A stretch of DNA of 13,054 nt from Oscillibacter sp. (lineage in GTDB: Bacteria; Bacillota; Clostridia; Oscillospirales; Oscillospiraceae), in the NCBI GenBank assembly GCA_020025415.1, contig JAHHSB010000022.1:1-13054 (forward strand). Direction: 5' to 3'. The translations under genes and the position numbers were made by a program. Under the pieces are notes generated by a model. It ran no database searches. It was not told the DNA's origin and was given only the letters and a program-made list of their open reading frames with translations. Every line of letters begins with the position of its first letter. Position 1 is the stretch's first letter. This document shows, one piece after another, positions 8,201 through 13,054 of this stretch.

Positions 8201-8931
8201 GGGCCGGCCTGATCCCGGAGATCCTGGTGCTGGGCAACCGTTCCGCCCAGGATATCAGTGACTCGGTGGCCCGCTTTGTGCGCTCTGCCAAGGCGTCCCA
8301 GATCATCTTCCTGCCCGGCGGCTTCTCCGGCGGTGACGAGCCTGACGGCTCCGCCAAGTTCATTACCTCCTTCTTCCGCAATCCGGCTGTGAAGGAGGCC
8401 ACCATGACGCTGCTGGATGAGCGCGATGGCCTGATGCTGGGCATCTGCAACGGTTTCCAGGCGCTGATTAAGCTGGGCCTGGTGCCCTACGGCAAGATTA
8501 TCGACACCGATGCCGCCTGTCCCACCCTGACCTATAACACCATCGGCCGCCACCAGTCCCGAATCGTCCGGGTCCGGGTTGCCTCGGCCATGTCCCCCTG
8601 GCTGCGCAAGACCCATGTGGACGAGGCGTACAGCGTGCCCATCTCCCACGGTGAGGGACGCTTCCTCTGCCCGCCGGAACTTTTGCAGCAGCTCTCCGAC
8701 GCTGGCCAGCTGGCCACCCAGTATGTGGATCTTTCCTGCCGGCCGTCCATGGATGTGGCCTACAATCCCAACGGCTCCGTCTGGGCTGTGGAGGGCATCA
8801 CCTCCCCGGATGGGCGGGTCTTCGGCAAAATGGGTCACGCTGAGCGGATCGGCCCGGATCTGTACCAAAACGTCCCCGGCGATTACGACATGCATCTGTT
8901 TGAAGCGGCCCGGGAATACTTCGCCGTGTAA
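5233..8931 (+). CDS. purL: Phosphoribosylformylglycinamidine synthase, single-chain form (PurL)
   Basis: Converts FGAR to FGAM using glutamine and ATP. At 1232 residues it is the large form that carries the PurS-like, synthetase and glutaminase parts in one chain, of the clade found in Clostridia, streptococci and bifidobacteria, rather than the separate PurS/PurL/PurQ of Bacillus. Seen in order: an N-terminal PurS-like region; KTYLINPVEARE (about 132-143); the catalytic YWSDHCRHTTF (from 217); NETHNHPTEIEPFGG (from 314); GRTGRDGCGGATGSS (about 441); GGKDSMSGSF (about 768); then the glutaminase domain from about residue 967 with IPVFPGTNCEYDSARA, nucleophile Cys1072 in LGICNGFQ, and the His1139/Glu1141 pair in SHGEGRF. 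The ATG at 5233 has AAGGAG at 5220-5225, inside the end of purD, so the two genes are coupled. The much longer open frame starting at 4891 only reads through purD in another frame. Confidence 0.98.
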   Translation: MVQRVYVEKKSQLRQEAASLLQELQVLLGVRGLTELRVLNRYDAEGLDAAAFSRAVTTVFSEPQVDDVYETLPEGAQAAFAVEYLPGQFDQRADSAAQCIQLLTQGARPEVRTARVYLLFGQCSDEELEKIKTYLINPVEAREASLELPASLALAVESPAPPDVLDGFRTLDDAGLTQLIARLGLAMDLGDLQCCRAYFEDEGRDPTITEIRILDTYWSDHCRHTTFSTILENIDIRDRRVQAAYTRYLQVREETQAGNKPITLMDLGTRAAKYLKQAGQLADLDESEEINACTVKIQVDEDGVEKPWLFLFKNETHNHPTEIEPFGGAATCIGGAIRDPLAGRGYVYQAMRVTGAGDPRSSIDRTLPGKLPQRKIVTEAARGYSSYGNQIGLATGLVDEMYHEGYTAKHLELGAVVGAVPAGQVRREVPQPGDVVILVGGRTGRDGCGGATGSSKSHDTQSVSTCSAEVQKGNAPEERKLQRLFRNPEASLLIKRCNDFGAGGVSVAVGELADSLAINLDAVPKKYEGLDATELAISESQERMAVVVEAQDAQRFIDLAGKENLEATVVARVTDTGRLTMDWNGQRVADLSRAFLDTNGASRTASAVVERGIFEPLIPAADFREAFLYYAGDLNVCSMQGLSERFDSTIGSGTLLMPFGGKYQKTPPHAMAAKLPLLHGDTTTCSLMAYGGDPYLLEADPYAGAYQAVVDSVCRVIASGGTRRSCWLSLQEYFPKLGNDPQRWGKPVAALLGAFAAQLDLGVAAIGGKDSMSGSFNDLDVPSTLISFAASISHTHTIMSPEFKKAGHQVVLLEAAVNRDGMPDPTSLNNVLDTLERVIAEGSVASVSFVENGGIAAAVMKQCLGNGMGFAFTGPFSTVQLFTRRPAAFLLELQRDYTGLGIPVGTVTNDAVITCGRQHITLRELMVPYEGALESVYPQKAPAPAVCLPVLRSKLTSEAAPKLGVARPRVLIPVFPGTNCEYDSARAVERAGLIPEILVLGNRSAQDISDSVARFVRSAKASQIIFLPGGFSGGDEPDGSAKFITSFFRNPAVKEATMTLLDERDGLMLGICNGFQALIKLGLVPYGKIIDTDAACPTLTYNTIGRHQSRIVRVRVASAMSPWLRKTHVDEAYSVPISHGEGRFLCPPELLQQLSDAGQLATQYVDLSCRPSMDVAYNPNGSVWAVEGITSPDGRVFGKMGHAERIGPDLYQNVPGDYDMHLFEAAREYFAV

Positions 8932-9000
8932 CGGCTGGCGCTTCCCGCACCGTCCTTTATACATCAGTCCATCTATATTTGAAGAAATGAGGTTGAGGCA

Positions 9001-10512
9001 ATGGCTTATTATTTTCAGGAACCCTCCCGTACGTTCAGCGAATATCTACTGGTTCCCGGTTACTCTTCGGAAGAGTGCATCCCCACCAACGTATCCCTGA
9101 AAACGCCGGTAGTCCGGTATAAGCGGGGTGAAGAGTGCCCCTTGACCATGAACGTGCCCATGGTCTCCGCAGTCATGCAGGCTGTCTCCGGCGATCAGAT
9201 GGGCATTGCCCTGGCCCGGGAGGGCGGCATCGCCTTTATCTATGTCTCCCAGCCCGTGGAGGAGCAGGCCGCCATGGTCCGCAAAGTCAAGAGCTATAAG
9301 GCCGGCTTTGTCACCAGCGACTCCAATCTCCGCCCCGGGGATACCCTGGCGGATGTGCTGGCCCTGAAAGGGCGCACGGGCCACTCCACCATGGCCGTCA
9401 CTGACGACGGCACCGGTACCGGCAAGCTGCTGGGCCTGGTGACCAGCCGGGACTATCGGGTCAGCCGGATGGATCCCGCCACTCCGGTGATGGCGTTCAT
9501 GACCCCGGTGGATAAGCTGATCTATGCGCCTGAGGGCACCAGCCTGAAAGAAGCCAACGACATCATCTGGGATCGCAAGCTCAACAGCCTGCCCATCGTC
9601 AGCAAGGATGGCCGCTTGGTCTCCTTCGTCTTCCGCAAGGACTATGACACCCACAAGGGCAACCCCTTGGAGCTGCTGGACTCTCAAAAGCGCTATGTGG
9701 TGGGTGCGGGCATCAACACCCGAGACTATGAAGACCGGGTCCCCGCCCTGGTGGAAGCCGGCGTGGACGTACTGGTCATGGACTCCTCTGAGGGTTACTC
9801 CGCCTGGCAGAAGAAGACCCTGGACTGGATCCGCTCCCGCTACGGCGACAGCGTGAAGGTGGGCGCCGGCAACGTGGTGGACGGCGAGGGCTTCCGCTTC
9901 CTGGCAGATGCCGGAGCTGACTTTGTGAAGATTGGTATCGGCGGCGGCTCCATCTGCATCACGCGGGAGACCAAGGGCATCGGCCGCGGCCAGGCCACCG
10001 CGGTGATCGACGTGGCCAACGAACGAGACAAATATTTTGAAGAGACGGGCATCTACGTGCCCATCTGCGCCGACGGCGGCATCGTTCAGGATTATCACAT
10101 TACCCTGGCGCTGGCCATGGGTGCAGACTTCTGCATGCTGGGCCGCTACTTCTCCCGCTTCGACGAGAGTCCCTCTGCCAAGGTACTCATCGGCGGCAGC
10201 TATATGAAAGAGTACTGGGGCGAGGGCAGCGCCCGTGCCCGGAACTGGCAGCGCTATGACCTGGGCGGCGCAGCCAAGCTCTCCTTCGAAGAGGGCGTGG
10301 ACTCCTATGTCCCCTACGCCGGCTCCCTGGCTGACGGCATGGCCACCACCCTGGCCAAGATTCGCTCCACCATGTGCAATTGCGGCGCTCTGACCATTCC
10401 CGAGCTGCGGGAGAAGGGCAAGCTGACTCTGGTCTCCTCCGTCTCTATCGTAGAAGGCGGCGCCCACGACGTGCTGCTGAAAGACACCACCAACTCCGGC
10501 AACCGTACCTGA
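9001..10512 (+). CDS. guaB: IMP dehydrogenase, divergent (Tritrichomonas-like) clade
   Basis: NAD-dependent oxidation of IMP to XMP, the committed step towards GMP; 503 residues. A (beta/alpha)8 barrel is interrupted by a CBS pair (about residues 100-220: the [12 protein letters not shown]...SRDYR and [22 protein letters not shown] stretches). Catalytic Cys319 lies in [12 protein letters not shown], where the common bacterial form is GPGSICTTR; the next segment is KGIGRGQ instead of GVGVPQ. The mobile flap carries the catalytic Arg418-Tyr419 in NWQRYDLGG. The protein matches Tritrichomonas foetus IMPDH, as remembered, in length and in the positions of Cys319, Arg418/Tyr419, Arg241, Lys310 and Glu431. 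The start ATG has GAGG at 8989-8992, 8 nt upstream. It follows purL by 69 nt with no visible terminator and is followed by one, so it is probably the last gene of the purine transcript or has a promoter of its own. Confidence 0.95.
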   Translation: MAYYFQEPSRTFSEYLLVPGYSSEECIPTNVSLKTPVVRYKRGEECPLTMNVPMVSAVMQAVSGDQMGIALAREGGIAFIYVSQPVEEQAAMVRKVKSYKAGFVTSDSNLRPGDTLADVLALKGRTGHSTMAVTDDGTGTGKLLGLVTSRDYRVSRMDPATPVMAFMTPVDKLIYAPEGTSLKEANDIIWDRKLNSLPIVSKDGRLVSFVFRKDYDTHKGNPLELLDSQKRYVVGAGINTRDYEDRVPALVEAGVDVLVMDSSEGYSAWQKKTLDWIRSRYGDSVKVGAGNVVDGEGFRFLADAGADFVKIGIGGGSICITRETKGIGRGQATAVIDVANERDKYFEETGIYVPICADGGIVQDYHITLALAMGADFCMLGRYFSRFDESPSAKVLIGGSYMKEYWGEGSARARNWQRYDLGGAAKLSFEEGVDSYVPYAGSLADGMATTLAKIRSTMCNCGALTIPELREKGKLTLVSSVSIVEGGAHDVLLKDTTNSGNRT

Positions 10513-10523
10513 CAACAAACACG

Positions 10524-10562
10524 AACGCAGGCAGCGCCCATGGGTGCTGCCTGCGTTTTTCT
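10524..10562 (+). terminator. Intrinsic terminator of the purine/guaB transcript
   Basis: AACGCAGGCAGC (10524-10535) pairs perfectly with GCTGCCTGCGTT (10546-10557); the intervening 10 bases can extend the stem (CCCATGGG). The stem runs straight into a T tract and the T-rich stretch beyond. It starts 11 nt after the guaB stop codon. A textbook Rho-independent terminator. Confidence 0.93.
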
Positions 10563-10745
10563 TTATGCTCCGCCAGGGAAGCTCCCCGTCTTCTTTTCTT
10601 TTTTCACTCTCCCCCTTTTATTACCGCCATAGCATACTTTCTCCGCCGCAATACAGGGCGGGCAGCCCCCCGGGTCTCTTTCCCCAAACTCGCGCCGGCA
10701 GCACCGGAAAACGCCTGAAAAAGCCGGGACAAGTCCCGTTCTTTC
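10563..10745. other. Non-coding spacer between the guaB terminator and the prfC promoter
   Basis: About 180 nt with no convincing gene; the short open frames across it lack ribosome binding sites and recognisable sequence. It contains a strongly pyrimidine-rich run (10588-10620) after a weak GGGA/TCCC stem at 10576-10586, which might act as a back-up terminator. A short dyad CGGGAC (10725-10730) / GTCCCG (10733-10738), followed by TTCTTTCTT, lies just before the prfC promoter and may insulate it. Both are tentative. Confidence 0.5.
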
Positions 10746-10774
10746 TTGCAAGAACAGAAAAAACGTGGTAAACT
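10746..10774 (+). promoter_or_regulatory. Probable sigma-A-type promoter of prfC, with a palindrome over the -35 box
   Basis: TTGCAA at 10746-10751 (-35) and TAAACT at 10769-10774 (-10) are separated by exactly 17 nt, and a TG two bases before the -10 gives an extended -10. This would place transcription start near 10780 and leave a leader of about 105 nt before prfC. The perfect 12-nt palindrome TTCTTGCAAGAA (10743-10754) covers the -35 and could be an operator, or could be chance. Predicted from sequence only. Confidence 0.55.
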
Positions 10775-10834
10775 ATATCAGTTCATGCCACGGGGCCCTA
10801 TTTCCCGCTTTTCCCCGCGGCTTTGCGTCCATTC

Positions 10835-10854
10835 CGGCGGCTCTCCCGCCGCCG
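10835..10854 (+). other. Leader hairpin upstream of prfC
   Basis: CGGCGGC (10835-10841) and GCCGCCG (10848-10854) form a perfect 7-bp stem with a TCTCCC loop in the presumed 5' leader. It ends 19 nt before the prfC Shine-Dalgarno GGAGG (10874-10878). No U tract follows. It might affect mRNA stability or translation; no known riboswitch class is recognised. Confidence 0.4.
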
Positions 10855-10886
10855 TGCCTATTTCATTGATCCCGGAGGTCAACTGC

Positions 10887-12467
10887 ATGAGTGATCTGCA
10901 TTCCGAAATCTCCCGCCGGCGGACCTTTGCCATCATCTCCCATCCCGATGCCGGCAAAACCACCCTGACGGAAAAATTCCTGCTCTACGGCGGGGCCATC
11001 GCCCAGGCCGGTGAGGTTAAGGGCAAACGGGCCCGTGCCGCCACCTCCGACTGGATGGAGATTGAAAAGCAAAGAGGCATCTCCGTCACCTCCTCGGTGC
11101 TGCAGTTCCAGCACAGCGGCTTCTGCATCAATATCTTGGACACCCCGGGCCACCAGGACTTTTCCGAGGATACCTATCGCACGCTGATGGCTGCCGACAG
11201 CGCAGTCATGGTCATCGACGGCGCCAAGGGCGTGGAACCCCAGACCCGGAAGCTGTTCAAGGTCTGCGCCCTGCGGCACATCCCCATTTTCACCTTCATC
11301 AACAAGATGGACCGGGAGACCCGGGATCCTCTGGAGCTGTGCGAGGAAGTGGAGCGGGAGCTGGGTATTGACACCTATCCCGTCAACTGGCCTATTGGCT
11401 GCGGCAAGGACTTCCAGGGCGTCTACGACCGGGAGCAGAAGCACATCCTCTTCTTCTCCGCCGAGGGCCGGGGCAAAAAGGCCGCCGTCATGGAAGTGGA
11501 CCTGGAAGACAGCGTGGTGGATGAGACCATCGGCGAGAAGCGGGCGGCCGCTCTGCGGGAGGAAGTGGAGCTGCTGGGGGCCGGACGGGAGTTCGATTTG
11601 AAGGCCGTGCGTGACGGTACTCTCTCCCCGGTATTCTTCGGCTCGGCTCTGACCAACTTCGGCGTAGAATCCTTCCTGGAGGCGTTTTTGCGCATGACGA
11701 CCTCCCCTCTGCCCCGGACGGCGGACATCGGAGAGGTGGACACCTTCTCCCCGGACTTCTCCGCCTTTGTTTTCAAAATTCAGGCCAACATGAACAAGGC
11801 CCACCGGGACCGGCTGGCCTTCATGCGGATCTGCTCGGGCAAATTTGACCGGGACAGCGAATACTATCACGTCCAGAGCGGCAAGAAGATGCGCCTGAGC
11901 CAGCCCCAGCAGATGATGGCCGCAGAGCGGGAGATCATCGACGAGGCCTACGCCGGGGACATCATCGGCGTGTTCGATCCGGGCATCTTCTCCATCGGTG
12001 ACACCATCACCGTGCCGGGGAAGAAGTTCCGCTACTCCGGCATCCCCACCTTCGAGCCGGAGCATTTCATGCGGGTCAGCCCCATGGACACCATGAAGCG
12101 CAAGCAGTTCATCAAGGGTACGGAGCAGATCGCCCAGGAGGGCGCCATCCAGATCTTCAAGCTGCCGGGAGCCGGCATGGAGGAGGTCGTGGTGGGCGTG
12201 GTAGGCACGCTGCAGTTCGACGTGTTCGAGTACCGGATGAAAAATGAGTACGGCGTGAATCTGCGTATGAACGGCCTGCCCTATTCCCACCTGCGCCGGA
12301 TCACCGCCTGCCCGTGCGATCCTAAAGAGCTGATCCTCTGCACCGGCGCAGCACTGCTGGAAGATTTCAAGGGCAATCATCTGATCGCCTTCGGCGGCGA
12401 GTGGTCTGTGGGCTTTTTGACCAAGCACAACCCCGGCCTGGAGCTGTCCGAATCCCTGTCGGTGTAA
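10887..12467 (+). CDS. prfC: Peptide chain release factor 3 (RF3, PrfC)
   Basis: Translational GTPase that recycles RF1/RF2 from the ribosome after peptide release; 526 residues, close to the 529 of E. coli RF3. The GTPase domain shows G1 SHPDAGKTT (residues 18-26), G2 RGISVT, G3 DTPGHQDF (from D85) and G4 NKMD (139-142). The KRARAATSDWMEIEKQRGISV stretch and a following domain with KIQANMNKAHRDRLAFMRI are typical of RF3 rather than EF-G, TypA or tetracycline-protection proteins. The ATG at 10887 has GGAGG at 10874-10878, 8 nt upstream; the frame is open back to 10746, but that part is the promoter/leader and not RF3-like. It appears monocistronic: its own predicted promoter lies upstream and a strong terminator follows. 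No link to the purine genes is apparent beyond proximity. Confidence 0.97.
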   Translation: MSDLHSEISRRRTFAIISHPDAGKTTLTEKFLLYGGAIAQAGEVKGKRARAATSDWMEIEKQRGISVTSSVLQFQHSGFCINILDTPGHQDFSEDTYRTLMAADSAVMVIDGAKGVEPQTRKLFKVCALRHIPIFTFINKMDRETRDPLELCEEVERELGIDTYPVNWPIGCGKDFQGVYDREQKHILFFSAEGRGKKAAVMEVDLEDSVVDETIGEKRAAALREEVELLGAGREFDLKAVRDGTLSPVFFGSALTNFGVESFLEAFLRMTTSPLPRTADIGEVDTFSPDFSAFVFKIQANMNKAHRDRLAFMRICSGKFDRDSEYYHVQSGKKMRLSQPQQMMAAEREIIDEAYAGDIIGVFDPGIFSIGDTITVPGKKFRYSGIPTFEPEHFMRVSPMDTMKRKQFIKGTEQIAQEGAIQIFKLPGAGMEEVVVGVVGTLQFDVFEYRMKNEYGVNLRMNGLPYSHLRRITACPCDPKELILCTGAALLEDFKGNHLIAFGGEWSVGFLTKHNPGLELSESLSV

Positions 12468-12487
12468 ATTCCATTTTGAAATTACAG

Positions 12488-12530
12488 AGACTCCGGATCC
12501 TAAAAGGATCCGGAGTCTTGTTGTTTATCC
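12488..12530. terminator. Intrinsic terminator between convergent prfC and the Fe-S protein gene
   Basis: A perfect 13-bp stem, AGACTCCGGATCC (12488-12500) and GGATCCGGAGTCT (12506-12518), with a TAAAA loop and T-rich TTGTTGTTT downstream for prfC. On the minus strand the hairpin lies 3' of the Fe-S protein gene and is followed by an AT-rich but less regular stretch, so it may serve both genes. The whole intergenic region is only 57 nt. Confidence 0.88.
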
Positions 12531-13054
12531 TTTTTCCGCCGGCTCTTTGGCTTCTGCCGGTTTCTTGCCCCGCTGGCGGAGCTGGCAGATCCCCTGGGTC
12601 ATGGTGCCCATGGGGCAAAAAGCGCACCAGGTCCGGGGCTTATAGAGCACCATGACGATCAGCCCCAGCAGCAGTGAGGTGAGCATCATGCTGTAAAATC
12701 CGAAGCTGAACTGGGCGGCCCAGTCCGGCACGGTCCCCGCCGAATAGGTCCAGCCCCAGGGTACCCGGAAGGTCCAGAACAGCAGGATAGCCTCCCGTAG
12801 AGAAGACGCTCCCGCAGCTACCAGGTAAGTTTGGTACAGCATATTGACAAACATGGCCAAGAAAAACGCCAAAAAGCTATATCGAAATGCCTTGGACGAA
12901 AGCCAGCGGGGCGCCTTGCGGCCACAGGAGCACTTCCCCTTTCCCCCCAGTCGGGCAAACAGCTGCCCCCGCCCGCACAGGTTGTTGCAAAAATATTTGT
13001 TCCCGCCGAAGGCCGCCAGGGTCAGGGGCAGCAGAAAATCGATCAACCCCAGCC
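12525..13054 (-). CDS. Membrane 4Fe-4S-binding protein (NapH-like), 5' end outside the window
   Basis: About 175 residues are visible and the frame continues off the right edge; the TTG at 13044-13046 is not a convincing start (in-frame LG codons precede it and no ribosome binding site is seen), so the gene is probably cut. Cysteine motifs are CNNLCGRGQLF near the visible N-terminus, CSC shortly after, and WCAFCPMGTMTQGIC near the C-terminus, the pattern of polyferredoxin/NapH-type membrane Fe-S proteins in which each CxnCP half contributes cluster ligands. Two or more hydrophobic segments (around SFLAFFLAMFVNMLY and SMMLTSLLLGLIVMVLY) suggest transmembrane helices between the motifs, followed by a charged Lys/Glu/Ala tail. 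A role in membrane electron transfer is inferred; the partner and substrate cannot be told from this fragment. Confidence 0.75.
   Translation of the reverse strand, partial: LGLIDFLLPLTLAAFGGNKYFCNNLCGRGQLFARLGGKGKCSCGRKAPRWLSSKAFRYSFLAFFLAMFVNMLYQTYLVAAGASSLREAILLFWTFRVPWGWTYSAGTVPDWAAQFSFGFYSMMLTSLLLGLIVMVLYKPRTWCAFCPMGTMTQGICQLRQRGKKPAEAKEPAEKG

Noticed and set aside
7018..8964. Very long minus-strand open frame (648 codons) opposite purL
   Set aside because: It lies wholly antisense to purL, whose protein is unmistakable. Its translation is low-complexity (rich in Gly, His, Gln, Val), as expected from reading GC-rich, third-position-biased codons backwards, with no recognisable motif.
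9046..10518. Minus-strand open frame of 490 codons opposite guaB
   Set aside because: Antisense shadow of a confidently identified IMP dehydrogenase; GC-biased third positions suppress stop codons in this frame and no protein family is recognisable.
10544..10771. Short plus-strand open frames between guaB and prfC
   Set aside because: They cover a terminator, a pyrimidine-rich stretch and a promoter, have no ribosome binding site, and translate to Ser/Phe/Pro-rich sequence with no family resemblance.
10863..12428. Minus-strand open frame of 521 codons opposite prfC
   Set aside because: Same explanation: complete overlap with prfC, Gly/His/Leu-rich translation without motifs.
1..13054. CRISPR arrays, tRNA/rRNA genes, transposases or phage genes
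   Set aside because: No regularly spaced direct repeats, no tRNA-like or rRNA stretches, and no transposase, integrase or phage protein appear in any frame.

Overview
The window (about 13 kb, clearly GC-rich) is a chromosomal segment of a Gram-positive anaerobe. The likeliest source is a GC-rich member of the Clostridia, close to Oscillospiraceae/Flavonifractor-type gut bacteria. This is inferred from the clade of PurL and the other proteins, strong GGAGG-type ribosome binding sites, the GC content and a CxxCP-type membrane Fe-S protein; no marker gene here proves it.

Bases 1-8931 hold the end and bulk of a de novo purine operon, all on the + strand: purF (5' end cut by the window edge), purM, purN, a stand-alone AICAR formyltransferase (the C-terminal half of a normal PurH), purD and the long single-chain purL. 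purM/purN and purN/purH overlap by 7 and 8 bases, and purD/purL are 4 bases apart. Two gaps break this tight packing: purF-purM (106 nt, two strong hairpins) and purH-purD (188 nt, four consecutive inverted repeats that look like an inserted palindromic element). After purL and a 69-nt AT-richer gap with no visible terminator comes an IMP dehydrogenase (9001-10512), followed by a textbook intrinsic terminator. The genes present cover PRPP to FGAM (PurF, PurD, PurN, PurL), AIR formation (PurM), the formylation of AICAR, and the IMP to XMP step. Missing from the window are PurE/K, PurC, PurB and any IMP cyclohydrolase.

Bases 10513-10886 are a non-coding spacer holding the operon terminator, a pyrimidine-rich stretch, a probable promoter with a palindrome over its -35 box, and a leader hairpin. 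The spacer leads to prfC (peptide chain release factor RF3, 10887-12467). A strong 13-bp terminator hairpin separates prfC from a convergent minus-strand gene for a membrane 4Fe-4S protein cut by the right edge.

No complete new system is visible; this is mainly a housekeeping locus. The points most worth a second look are two proteins whose nearest relatives, as I remember them, are eukaryotic: the AICAR formyltransferase, which resembles the C-terminal half of animal ATIC down to the terminal LRLFHH, and the IMP dehydrogenase, which matches Tritrichomonas foetus IMPDH in length and in the numbering of its key residues. A divergent PurF and the purH-purD hairpin array come next.
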